This document shows, piece after piece, positions 22,505-33,177 of a DNA stretch of 64,000 bases (its first letter is position 1; every line of letters begins with the position of its first letter). A program made the translations under genes and the position numbers. The stretch is from NCBI GenBank assembly GCA_947311845.1, contig CAMZMU010000107.1, positions 24,014,999 to 24,078,998 on the forward strand. The letters run 5' to 3'. The DNA comes from Poa pratensis (taxonomy: Eukaryota; Streptophyta; Magnoliopsida; Poales; Poaceae). The notes under the pieces are model-generated. The model did no database searches and was not told where the DNA came from. It saw nothing but the letters and a program-made list of their open reading frames with translations.

Positions 22505-22525
22505 GATTTGTTGATGGCCATCTAA
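22505..22525 (+). promoter_or_regulatory. miR827-like target site in the SPX-MFS 5' leader, overlapping a 4-codon uORF
   Basis: The 21-nt segment contains TTGATGGCCATCTAA. Recalling grass miR827 (UUAGAUGACCAUCAGCAAACA), I count pairing at 17 of 21 positions plus one G:U. The mismatches are the two target bases at the miRNA 3' end and one C opposite an A at miRNA position 8. Rice SPX-MFS genes are known miR827 targets. The site includes ATG GCC ATC TAA, a complete M-A-I upstream ORF. The site lies in the leader exon, after a possible small intron (donor after GCAAGG about 22372, acceptor GCGAGCAG about 22489). Confidence 0.7.
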
Positions 22526-22607
22526 ATTGAGGAGATTGTTCCGCGCGAAGAGAGGGGAAGGGATCGACCGATCGAGGGAAGGAAGGAGCCGCCGAAGAAC
22601 ACACGCG

Positions 22608-23845
22608 GTAACCAATCTACTCTATTTCTAGCGTCTTGTTCGAAACAGAATTATACTCATTTTTATTCAGAAGAATTGCGTTGCGCTTGGCGTGTCTCTA
22701 TGGGCTTTCATTTTGGATTCACCCAAGTTCTTTTCATTACACTGGAACACCTTTCTGATCGATGATTTTTTCGAGCGAAATTTCGAACACCTTTTTCTGA
22801 TTAATAATGCCAGAATCCTTTTCACGCTCCCACTGTCTCGTCAAACTGCATTTTGGCCATGGTTCACAAAATCTTAGGAGTATCACTAGGAGGATAGGCT
22901 ATCCTCCTGAGTTAGGGGATGCTTTCTTAAGTTTATTTAGGAATTAAGAGAACCATGATACTGACAAGAGAAGCAGAACACCTTGTTTTCCTAGAGCAAT
23001 TTTAGTTTTCTTGATGTGTCACCCTCGGCCTCTCTTGGTCGTTTACTGGTTCACTTTCCTGTAGTACACTAACGAGAGTACATAACGAAAACAAGGAAAA
23101 CAACTGCACCTTTCTAGTACACTGCTATGTGGGTGATCTATTTCTTCCGAATAGGCACGTGCTTTGCGAGGCCTATCAGCAAAGGAATTCTGCCTACTTG
23201 CACAAGGAGTGCCATACGAAAGGTGCCTAGCTCTTGGGAGACCTTTGAGACATTTATTATATGTTTCTGAATCCTCAGTTGCCCTCTCCAGGGTTTTTGT
23301 CCGGTTATGTCACTAGACGATTCTGTGCCATCTTGCTACGTGTCCCATCCTTTTTTGGAGCTGTCTCAAATATCTTAAACCTTTTTTCCAGACATGTTAA
23401 CATTATCTTAGGTTCTCCACTTATTAAAAGCTACTCCCTCCGTTTCACAATATAAGATGTTTTAGACTTTTTCCACATTCACATGTGTACACATGTATCT
23501 AGACATGTTTAGTGTATATGTACACTTAGTTTGGTCTGAATCTAGACAACATGTGTATCACCTAAAACATCTTATATTTTGGAACGGAGGGAGTATGTCT
23601 TTTGTCCATTTAAGCACTGACATGTCTGGTTTTGGCACTTCCTGTGTGCATTTTGTCTTAAGCTCGACAAGATCTTTTGCTGAAAGCTACGTATTAGCAA
23701 TGTATGACTATCTCAATTTCCGACACTTGAACCAATAAGCTGGCTGGTGATCCGAAGTGTTAACTGAATCAAAGTACTGTACTTGAGTTGATTGGTACTA
23801 CCCTCACTACTGTGATGCTAACAATTTTGTTCTATTTTATTTCAG
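22608..23845 (+). other. 5'-leader intron of SPX-MFS (copy 1)
   Basis: The donor CACGCG|GTAACC at 22608 and the acceptor TATTTCAG at 23845 define a 1.24-kb intron before the coding start. It holds a Stowaway MITE (23434-23593). Leader introns of this size are common in plant phosphate genes. Confidence 0.6.
23434..23593. mobile_element. Stowaway MITE in the leader intron of SPX-MFS
   Basis: TA | CTCCCTCCGTTTCACAATAT ... ATATTTTGGAACGGAGGGAG | TA. The 160-bp palindromic element is repeated at 40241-40399 in copy 2, where one C of the left end is lost. Confidence 0.92.
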
Positions 23846-23861
23846 GTAGTGAAACGCCAAG

Positions 23862-26800
23862 ATGGTTAATTTCGGGAAGATATTGGTGTCGGATCAATTG
23901 GAAGAGTGGAAAGAGTATGTTGCTTTGCTACTCCGAAATTATCGAGTTCCCTCACATTTCACTGTTATGACTACATCGACTAGATATGCATAAACTAGGC
24001 GTTACAGTTTTATTTGACTAGATATGCATAAACTAGGTATTACAATTTTTTAATATTTAATCAGATAAGCTTGTTTGGTGATGATGTGGAATCTTATGAC
24101 TTCTTTGTTTACTATTTCTAGATACTACATTAATTACAAAATGATGAAGAAAAAGGTAAAACAGTATGTCCAGCAGACACAAAATGGTGGAAGAAACCAT
24201 GAACAGGTTCTTAAAGAGTTCTCAAGGATGCTTGACGATCAGGTAAAACTCCGCTGAGTTGCTGATGCATTCCTTTAAACCATAAATGTTTATCTTTTTG
24301 TTGCCTCACACCATGTGTGTCCATATATGTTTCTTCGTTTGCAGATAGAAAAGGTTGTGCTCTTTCTACTGACACAGCAAGGTCATCTTGCTAGCAGGAT
24401 CGAGAAATTGGGAGAACAGCGTGCCCTACTTACGGAACAGTCCGATATATCACAAGTTTCTCAAGTGCGAGAGGCTTATAGGCAGGTTGGGCTTGATCTT
24501 GTGAAGCTCCTTAGATTTGTCGATATGAATGCTACTGGAATCCGTAAGATACTTAAGAAGTTCGATAAGCGCTTCGGCTATACATTTACGGACTATTACG
24601 TCTCAACTCGTGCGAACCATCCTTATTCTCAGCTTCAGCCGATCTTCAAGCAAGTGGTAATGTCAATTTCTTGCATCTTCAATTCATATGTGTGGCTTTA
24701 GTGCATTGGTTTTGATGGTGTCTGTCCTTGATTGAGTCCCTTGATCCTTCATCATCTTTTGCACTAATGATGAAGTTGTGAATGCAGGGTATTGTAGCTG
24801 TTGCTGGTGCTTTAACACGTAATCTCGCATCCCTGCAAAATCACCAAGGAAGCTTTTCGTCGATCTATGACCACCCATCAATTACCTTGAAGGTCTCTTC
24901 TGGGTCTTCTGCTGGTTCCGTAATCAGACAATATTTCTCATATCCTCTAACAAAGGAAATCTGTACTCCTTTTCTGTATGTGCAGGACCCTGTCATAGAA
25001 CAAATAAATCATTCAATACAGAAACTCACGCACTCCACAACCTTCCTGAAATTCCTCGGGCAACACGCGCTCATTGTTCCACAAGATGTGCAAACTAGCT
25101 CAGACGAACTTGTCGATGACCAGAGCTACCATTTCATGTCGCTGATGCTCAACCTAGTGAACACATTTCTCTACATGGTGAACACATATATCATCGTTCC
25201 GACAGCAGATGACTATTCAGTGAGCCTTGGCGCAGCGGCAACCGTCTGCGGTGTAATTATCGGGTCAATGGCTGTTGCCCAAGTGTTTTCTTCAGTTTAT
25301 TTCAGTGCCTGGTCGAATAGATCGTACTTCAGACCCCTCGTATTCAGTAGCATCATGCTGTTTTTAGGGAACCTGCTGTATGCTTTGGCGTATGATCTGA
25401 ATTCCATAACTGTTCTCATACTTGGACGGCTACTCTGCGGGTACGTATTTATTTTCGACTCTCTAATTTACTTGTGTCATGTTCAGTTTCTGCTTTGATA
25501 GGGTGCAATATCGTAAAATGTTTTTTCTGGACGGTCACATTGGCAACACTGTGTTCAGGTTGGGTTCTGCAAGAGCTGTGAATCGTCGGTATATCAGCGA
25601 CTGCGTGCCTCTCAAAATCAGGCTGAAAGCCTCTGCAGGATTTGTCAGTGCTAGTGCACTTGGAATGGCCTGCGGTCCTGCACTTGCCGGTTTGCTGCAG
25701 ACAGAGTTCAAGATCTATGGAGTCACATTTAATCAGAACACCTTGCCTGGATGGGTCATGTGCATTGCTTGGGTTGTCAACTTGATTTGGCTGTGGATTT
25801 CATTTAAAGAGCCGGATCACATCACTGAAGAAAATGCAGCCAACACGCGGTCAACTGATTCCGGTAAACTAACTCCCTTAATTTAAGTTCTTTTTTTTTT
25901 GGAACAATATTTACTAGCAACTCTTGCCATGGTCACAAAACTTATTTTCTGGGCGCAGTTGTTAAGTTAAATTGTTTGTCATAACAGGCCATCGCCCAAG
26001 TGATAATTTGGAGGATGGTTTATCACAGCCTTTGCTCATAGAGGCAAATGGAGACGCAGGATGAAATTGTAGAGGATAATGACGATAAGGAAGAAAACAC
26101 TAAAGAGTGCCATAAGCCAGCAACATCGCTTGCTGCAGCATACAGATTGCTCACGCCCTCTGTGAAGGTTTCCCCTCATCATCCCTTGAATCTGATCATT
26201 TTTTGCTGTTGGGTGTACCAGCTTCGTTTGCATCGGCTTACATACATGTTGCTGTTCACGATATATCAGGTGCAGTTATTGATCTATTTCATGCTCAAGT
26301 TCACAATGGAGATTCTACTCTCGGAGTCGAGTGTTGTCACTACGTTCTATTTTAACTGGTCCACGGGTAGTGTGGCCATCTTTCTAGCTGTTCTTGGGCT
26401 GACAGTTCTTCCGGTCAATATCATCGTCGGAAGCTACGTTACCAACTTGTTTGAAGACAGGTAACTCGTACGCTCCTTACACTGTACGTGCTAGAGCATT
26501 CTCGTTGAAGTGCCACTGTAATTCTCATTTTTCATCCCCTTTCTTTCTTCCCTGAAGGCAAATTTTGCTGGCGTCTGAATTCATGGTCCTGATCGGCATC
26601 GCCGCGAGCTTCCATTTCACCTCTAGCTACTCCGTTCCACAATACGTCGCATCGGCTATCATCACGTTTGTGTTCGCCGAGGTGCTCGAAGGTAAGAACC
26701 TAACTGTTAATCTACCGCCAACGTGAAGTCTGAATATGGCGAGGCGCCCGGAAACTAGCATTGCCTTGATTTCTGACCTTGTCTGAATGAACATCGCAGG

Positions 26801-27038
26801 GGTCAACCTGTCCCTCCTTTCCCGGGTGATGTCGTCGAGGCTTTCCCGGGGCACCTACAACGGCGGGCTCCTCTCGACGGAGGCTGGGACGCTGGCCCGT
26901 GTCAGTGCTGACGTGACGATCACCGCGGCGGGGTATCTGGGGCAGAGCCAACTCTTGAATGCCACCCTGCTCCCGTCCTTGGTCATCTGCCTAATCTCCA
27001 TCGCCGCGACATTCGGCACTTACAACAGCCTATATTGA
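23862..27038 (+). CDS. SPX-MFS: SPX-MFS vacuolar phosphate transporter (PHT5 type), copy 1, frameshifted in exon 7
   Basis: Exons: 23862-23914, 24122-24242, 24345-24656, 24788-24892, 24986-25440, 25559-25863, 25988-26167, 26270-26460, 26558-26691, 26800-27038. The N-terminal SPX domain (about residues 1-150) keeps the inositol-pyrophosphate-binding basic face (Y23/K24-K29, K126, K129, K130, K133). The MFS part has about ten to twelve membrane segments, with the motif [23 protein letters not shown]5/SPX-MFS proteins move inorganic phosphate across the tonoplast. In this copy exon 7 has an extra A (GAGGCAAATGG, about 26046) that gives a stop eight codons later; copy 2 has GAGGCAATGG and stays open. 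I take the extra base as a probable sequence error. Residue 397 is Thr here and Ile in copy 2. Confidence 0.9.
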
Positions 27039-27328
27039 GGGATGATTCCATCGACGACACCGATCATTGTATGCGGGACAGCAAGCTGCTGTCTGAAGCT
27101 TCGCAGTGACGCTGTAGATGTTAGGCCGTCGCTGCTTCTGTCATGTATGGAAGCTTGTGGCAAACGAGCTACCAGATGTTGTAGCAGTCACACGTCAAAT
27201 AAAAGGAAAGAACCGATCCATCCAGTCCAATGCTCCAAACAACAAAATGTGTACTAGTCTGGTCAGAAAGCCAGTAAGGTAAAAAGGCACCGCGTTCAGC
27301 AAGAAGCGTGCAGAGATCCGGAGAAGAA

Positions 27329-27385
27329 AGCGCCACGGCAAAGTTTTTTTTTTTTTTTTTTTGAAATTAGCGCCACGGCAAAGTT
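27329..27385 (-). mobile_element. Tail-only micro-retroinsertion 4 (23 bp, 17-bp TSD)
   Basis: AGCGCCACGGCAAAGTT at 27329-27345 and 27369-27385 flanks a run of T followed by GAAATT, that is, an A tail on the minus strand with almost no body. The same arrangement occurs in copy 2 near 44,140-44,195. Confidence 0.8.
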
Positions 27386-27480
27386 AAGCGAAGGCAACGG
27401 GTGGGTTTTGCCGTTTCGGTGGTTAGGCTTTCTTTCCGCACGCTCCTGGCATGCTCACACCGTTGCTTGATGCATTCAAG

Positions 27481-27522
27481 CTTGTAACAGAACATTTCTA
27501 TAAAAAAAAAACTTGTAACAGA
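27481..27522 (+). mobile_element. Tail-only micro-retroinsertion 5 (20 bp, 11-bp TSD)
   Basis: CTTGTAACAGA at 27481-27491 and 27512-27522 flanks ACATTTCTATAAAAAAAAAA. Confidence 0.7.
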
Positions 27523-28079
27523 GCAGGCCTTAGCTATTGCCGATTTTTACAGGTCTCATTATCGTAGCGTGCTTGCATCTGGTGTTGAAACTGGGGGGCA
27601 ATTTGGGTAGGATCTAACATTAGATCGGATTTATGAGATCACTTTTATTTAATAGACAAAACATGTTCAAATATTCTCAGAAAAATTCACAACACTCATC
27701 CATGTTATATATGCAATGCCAAAAAAATTCTTCAAATTCGACCTAGACTAAGAGAGATAAAAAAGAGAAACTTTGGTTCGCCTCATCCATGAGGAGATTG
27801 CGCAGCGCGCATACGCCTTCACCGATGACTCGGGAGACCGGAGTACCTAGGCTCTAGATGGCCCCTTCTTTTTCTCTTTTTTCTCCGGACTTAGGGCAAA
27901 AACCGATGTAAATTCGTTGTTTCCTTCTAATCCAATGGCAGAGCGTCTACCTTTTCCCCTCAAAAAATAGTGTGAACAACTATTTACCAAAAGATGGCAC
28001 AATTCACAATATAATTTGGACACGATGTTTTGGCTCATAGAAATACACAACATCATTATACAGGAAATGCATTTTAAAA

Positions 28080-28365
28080 ACATTTTAAAATGTCAAAAAA
28101 AATCAGAAATAAATTTCGGGTGTATCTCTAGACATTTTATGTTGGCACACAAAGTTTCACGAAAAAATAATATTTTCTGCTCTTTATAAAAAGACAATTT
28201 CGGTGCTTCAAAATGACTTTTTTGGAGACATTTTTTTTGTCTTTTTTAAAGTTGTTACAAAAAATATCTTTTTTGGCAAAATTTTGTGTGTTAACATTAA
28301 ATGTCCGAATATACATCCGTTTATTTTGGAAAAAATTACATTGCAATTTTTTTTTCCAGAATAGG
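28080..28365. mobile_element. Foldback-type MITE-like element
   Basis: The left part (GGGTGTATCTCTAGACATTTTATGTTGGCACACAAAG) and the reverse complement of the right part (GGATGTATATTCGGACATTTAATGTTAACACACAAAA, reversed) are similar over about 45 bp, so the element folds back on itself. A target duplication was not resolved. It is repeated at about 44,890-45,175. Confidence 0.5.
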
Positions 28366-28469
28366 AGCATCTAGTCCTGCGATCTAAAATAGATTTCAGT
28401 GTAATTTAGCTTTTTGGTTTTTATAATTGCATGGTCGACACAAAGTAAACAATTTTAATCTGTTTTCTT

Positions 28470-30010
28470 AACATAAGCTGGGCCTCGAAGGACCCAGAGA
28501 GTTTTTAATTCTTTCAAAGCGGTGGAGGTACAAAGCTCAACAAAGAACTCAAGAAAATTCAGTTTACAAACAGATCACTAAAACAAGGAGGACCCTAACT
28601 CTAGATCTAAGATTACAGTTGGTCCTTGAAATAACCTTTGCCGAGAACGTGCCGGACACCGGCGACGGAACCAATTGGGGCGACTGGAACGCCACGCCTC
28701 CTCGCACCGGAGGAAGGAGAGATAGACTCCAAACCGAGAACATACTGCTCCCAAGTCCCATTCGGCAACCAAGCCGAGAGATAACAGGAGCACAAGGCTC
28801 AACTTGGCCGCCTTTCGGCCATTTGGCAAAATCTTTAAGGCCAGCAGAAGCCCAAACCTTGTCGTCGATGTTGGAGAATCACAACCCAGTTGCAGGAACT
28901 GGAGCTTCTCTTTGATCTTCCCAACCTCCACCGCCACACAGCTGCAAGGAAAGATGAACAAGAGGGGAACAAGGGGACCTCATTCAGATCAACTAAGGAG
29001 ACCACCTGACTCAATCGTTGGTGTTTGGTCCCTACGTGTTGAGAAAAAAGAAAGAGAGGCGGCGGCCTAGGGTTTCAACTCTAGCCGTCGCCGCCGCGCC
29101 ATCTGCATCTTCATCGTCGCCTTCGTCTAAGAATTGACGGGTCCTCACCTCCTCTAGGTGCCGCTCTGGCACTAGGAGGGGTGGGGACCTCGGACCTGCG
29201 CATGGCGCTATACAAAGGTTATTAATGTTAGAGCTTGGTTTTGGTTGTTGCCTTTTTCGTCAATGGAGATGGCATCGTCTGCAATAAGTGATCTTCCGCA
29301 CTTCGTTCGTCGGCGAGATCTCCTTCCCGACGTCAATGGTGGCTTTGGAAGATCAAGTTTGTGTAGGTATGGTTTTTCAGATCTTGCTTCGCCAGATCAA
29401 TCTTGGATTGTTTCTCATGGTTGCCGCGAGGAGGTTTGTCCTCGCATTATCTATTCCGGCTACTACGTCTTCGGCAATGGTGATTCGTTCTCTCGGCTCC
29501 CAACGACGTCGACAAAGTGGCTCGGTTATTTGTCCCTGGAATATCGGTGGTGGTGCTCTTGCCGATGTTGCTTGATTAATTTAATGGCTGCGTGCGTGCA
29601 CAAAGCCTTGACATTGCGGCTCAAAATTAAAAGGGGAGAACCTTCGTTGGTATTTACAGGTCTGTGGTTTGGTGTTTTTGGCGTTGTTCTACGGCTGCCT
29701 TCAGAAAAGTACAAGATTGTGTCATGGAAGAAGAAAGAGATTGAAGATCTCATAGATTTGCTCGTCTCTTTTAGTATTGTTTTTGTAATCGATATAATCG
29801 TGTACTCTTTGCTGGTTTAATATATATGGAAAAATTCAAAAAAAAATAACTAAGGAGACCACCAGACGAGCTTACTGAAAAACCAAGGCTCAGATCCGCG
29901 TCCGTCAGCTTGACTCCACATAGAGCCACTGGAAGACAAGTTGAACAGTGCTGCTCGGAAGCGCCGAGGCGAAGCCTCTACTCGACATCATGCAACACTC
30001 CACATGGAAT
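28470..30010 (-). mobile_element. Unclassified interspersed element, minus strand, split by a retroposon
   Basis: 28,470-29,006 and 29,848-about 30,010 appear to be one element interrupted by the retroposon at 29,007-29,847, since the 16-bp target duplication joins them. Minus-strand frames are long but no domain is recognisable. The class is unknown. Confidence 0.4.
29007..29847 (+). mobile_element. Non-autonomous LINE-like retroposon with 16-bp TSD (copy 1)
   Basis: AACTAAGGAGACCACC at 28991-29006 and 29848-29863 is a perfect duplication; the insert ends AAAAATTCAAAAAAAAAT. A frame at 29245-29820 (191 codons) and an overlapping frame at 29288-29575 ending ICPWNIGGG read partway. The latter resembles the WN-x-RG start of plant LINE endonuclease domains, so the element may descend from a LINE that lost ORF2. 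A decayed relative lies at 3770-4260 in inverse orientation. Confidence 0.82.
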
Positions 30011-31500
30011 GTGCAGCGTGAAGACTCCTCTCCCATGCTCACTAAAATGTACATACACAAGCAAACTAGAATCACTGTATTTTGTTACATTGGTGATTAC
30101 TCTAAGCAAAATTGTTTCAATACCTAGTAGACAATTTTGACTTGATAGACAATTTGACTTGCTAGACAATTTTGGCCATGGAAAAAGTAGTGTCACTGGT
30201 TCAGTTTATACTCTACAAGTTTCTATAATGCTACTTACTTAATCATACACTAGAAACTGCTACTGATACATTTGTTAGATCAAACTCTTACGGATCTTTA
30301 GTTCTTTACCCAATAATACTTATGCGCATCGTAGGAAAAATAGTTCTAGTAAATATCTTGTTACAAAGTACAACTTATTTTCAATGAAATACAGTACAAA
30401 CAAAAACACACAAACTAATGTTTGGTAATATTGATAGATATGTGGTTAAACTATGCAAAAAATAGAAAATTATATACTTGTAATACTATAACATGCTAAA
30501 AATAAGCCCACATAAGTATAACAGTTCACTATAAATTGTAATAATTTTTATTCGCCGACCCAAATTTTTATTGCGCCGAGCCTGGGCGGAGATTAATGTA
30601 AGGGTGGGGGTGATGAGATTGAGAAAATTCCAAGAAAGCGGAGAATAGGGAATTATTTCTCATTGCAATCGCGATGATGTATAAAAAACATGCGATTTAT
30701 AGCATGACCGTAAACAACGTGTGATTGGAAACACTAGCCCATTGCACAAGCCTAACTTAGCAGCTAGTACACGCTGCAAGGCCGCAACCTCTAAAATGCA
30801 GCGGGTGGGCTCTCCATTAGGTTCTTCGTCCAGAACCTTGGTTGCTTATTTTGCCTCCTACGACATCTTCCCCGCCTCCCTCTGGCTGCTGGCCAGCCTT
30901 CCCTCTTCTGCACAAGCAAAACAAATTAAAAGGTGAAGATTCGAACATGCAACTAGCAAGTAAAATAGGGATTTTAGGACCACGGACATGCTCCTCAAAC
31001 CCACATGTTGCAGTGATGTGGTTGTGAGCCAAATCCGAACATGCAGCTAGCAAGATAAAATAGGGACCTTAGGACGACAAACATTCGCCGCCACCTCACC
31101 ATCTGATAGCTCCAATTCTTACCACATTTTTAGAGATGTTTTCCATGGGTTTTTCTTCAAGTTTATTCATATTTGCTCTCTAAACCAAACACCCAAATGT
31201 TTGGAGATCTTTTATTTTTATGTGACATTTAGGAATTATACACTTTAGGAAGGAAATAAAGTCTATCTGGAATATTGGGTGCGAATCAAGCATTTTCCTA
31301 AGGTTATTTATTTTCATTCCCCATTTCGCTTAGTTTTCCTTAGTTGTGCCCTACTAGCTTACCTTTCCTCAGTTTTGCCCTACTTCACTCTATCGAGGCT
31401 TGCGGATAGTCAAGCGGTCGTTTCGGTCAGGTCAACCTCATTTGACCATTATTGCGCTGACAACTTTGATGGGTCGACCCAAATTGACTGCGGTCTCTCC
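30011..31500. other. Intergenic, no gene; one ~42-bp direct repeat
   Basis: CGAACATGCAACTAGCAAG..AAATAGGGATTTTAGGAC (about 30,943) and CGAACATGCAGCTAGCAAG..AAATAGGGACCTTAGGAC (about 31,039) are a diverged direct repeat. The remainder shows no gene or RNA. Confidence 0.4.
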
Positions 31501-31529
31501 CGCTGTTGAGTCACGCGTTGTGGAATTTA

Positions 31530-31572
31530 GTCCCACATCGATAGTTTGCAGGTGCACGTCCATCTTATAAAC
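31530..31572 (+). promoter_or_regulatory. Pol III-type snRNA promoter: USE and TATA box (copy 1)
   Basis: GTCCCACATCG at 31530-31540 is a perfect match to the plant upstream sequence element RTCCCACATCG of U-snRNA genes. TTATAAAC follows at 31565-31572, after 24 bp (25 bp in the second copy). In plants this short USE-TATA spacing is typical of Pol III genes (U6, U3); Pol II snRNA genes have about 10 bp more. A wheat-type U6 promoter would start 21 nt after this TATA block, at the G at 31593. Confidence 0.7.
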
Positions 31573-31592
31573 CCGAATTTGCGATGACTATC

Positions 31593-31656
31593 GTTAGCAT
31601 TGAATGAAGTGGGGCAAAATCAGGCCCGGCCCCCCTTCATTCAATGCTAATTTTTT
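31593..31656 (+). ncRNA. Candidate Pol III short-hairpin RNA (copy 1)
   Basis: From the predicted +1 G (31593) the sequence runs TTAGCATTGAATGAAG (31594-31609), a 25-nt loop rich in G and C, then its exact reverse complement (31635-31650), then TTTTTT (31651-31656), a Pol III terminator. The predicted transcript is about 60 nt, a 16-bp perfect stem with more G:C pairing possible inside. I do not recognise it as U6, U3, MRP, 7SL or telomerase RNA. It could instead be a fortuitous palindrome or a tiny foldback element beside a promoter relic. No expression data are available. Confidence 0.5.
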
Positions 31657-31668
31657 ATCAATGGTTGT

Positions 31669-31750
31669 GGAGTCACACGGGGTGGAATGTTTAGTCCCAC
31701 CTTGCTAGTTTCGAGGGTGTACAACCAGTTTATGCTTGTGATATAAATAT
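31669..31750 (+). promoter_or_regulatory. Second USE/TATA promoter unit, duplicate of the first
   Basis: GTGGAGTCACACGGGGTGGAAT (about 31669-31690) and GTCCCACCTTG at 31694-31704 repeat the layout GAGTCAC..GTGGAAT..TTTAGTCCCAC of the first unit. TTATG begins 25 bp further on, and ATATAAATAT follows. No hairpin or T-run is seen at the right distance downstream. In copy 2 the spacing is only 18 bp. Confidence 0.45.
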
Positions 31751-33177
31751 CCAAATGTGATTATCTTGTTTAGAGATGACTAGGATAAGTCTATTTGACT
31801 TCAGAATGGCCCCAAGATAAAGACTGACATTTTTTATGGATGTTTAGATAAATATTCCCCGAAATTAGAAATAATTCGTTGATTAAACATGATCAACATT
31901 TAATTTCTTCTATTTAGAGATAATTCGACGATTAAGACTAAAATTATAATTTGAAACTGAAATTAAGAAACTATAATATTCATCGATTAGTACTTGTTCT
32001 TCATTACAAAAGTACTAGTTCTTGCGATTAGACTAAACTAATGATTACAAAGGTACTAGTTCTAATCCTACTTCATCTGCCTCTACCTCTCGTCGGCAGT
32101 GCTGCGCCTCGTCCTATCCACGTCATCGCGTTGTGGTCGTGGTCGTCCTCCTCCTCCTCGTCGTGGTCGTCGAGATGCTCTCCTCGTCCTCCTCTTCCGA
32201 GGCCTCGCCCGCCTCATGCCAGGGGATGTATCCCTCCTGGTCTTCGTCGCTAGCGCGGTCTCTAAGAACATCCTCGTTGCGCCACCAGTCTGAGCCGTCG
32301 TTCGCCATTGCTCGCTCAGAGAGGATGTGGTTTTTTTGTTGGCGGCGCTCCGGAGGGAGAAGGTGAACTGGAATGTGAACCGCGATGGGTTTTTATCGGT
32401 GAGAACAATGTAGTGCAGCGAGTTGATCGAGGACATTAACCGCCTTCGGAAGTAGAAGAGACATGAGAGATCGCTTCGTTTTTTGGCCAAAACCTGTGTT
32501 GACAAGACATGACACTAGGCTTATTCGCAATGATGTTATAAAGTGACTACTATTTCAGTTGAAATTACAGGGACAATAACCACGATGTTCACATCATCTG
32601 GACCATCTTGACGCATATTGTCCTACTTGTCGAACAGTTGACATGCATTGTTGGATTGGTCAAATTTACTGCAACTGAAAATAATATGATCATCTAAACA
32701 TGTCACGACCATGTTGGACACGATCTAGCGCGATAATTTGATTTTTTACGGGCATACCTGCGTTCATGCATGCCACGGAGCATGCTCTGGACGCAAACTG
32801 GCACACGGACTCGCACAACAGTGCGCGCTCTCAGACACTAAAAATCTGAAACAATTGTGTTTGCAAGTTTATGTTTTTCTATGATACTAGTACACTAAAA
32901 AGGAATATTCCACCATGTTTTCCATTTGTGATTTGTTATCGATTTATGTAATTTTTCGATCGTCAATGCTATTAAACCGATTTAATGAGTGGAATATAGT
33001 TAAACAGCTAAAAAAATTAAGATATTTCGGGATTATGCCTCCCATATGATATAATTTGTGTGAAAATTATGAGAGGTCAATTTTCAATCTTATTTGTGGT
33101 AACTATTACACAAAATGAGGATTTTGGCACTAACGTTTTATAGAAAAAGAACAATTCAAATAATCTCGTAATCTTGC
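31751..33177. other. Intergenic; degraded copy of the acidic minus-strand frame
   Basis: The acidic frame best seen at 48,899-49,261 appears here on the minus strand (about 32,080-32,440) with several one-base deletions that break it. The rest is AT-rich with no recognisable feature. The LINE target duplication (ATCTCGTAATCTTGC) is at about 33,163-33,177, and the LINE's first 63 bp follow to the gap. Confidence 0.45.

Larger units (their letters stand above)
27039..28079. other. 3' UTR of SPX-MFS and retroposon debris
   Basis: The 3' UTR has a possible polyadenylation signal AATAAA at about 27198. Further on are two tail-only insertions (listed separately) and, around 27,780-27,966, a stretch ending CTTTTCCCCTCAAAAAA that looks like another retroposon 3' end. 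No gene is seen. Confidence 0.4.

Noticed and set aside
22301..22525. 74-codon leader frame as a peptide gene
   Set aside because: It has no ATG at its start and crosses a probable leader intron; only the M-A-I mini-uORF at its end begins with ATG.
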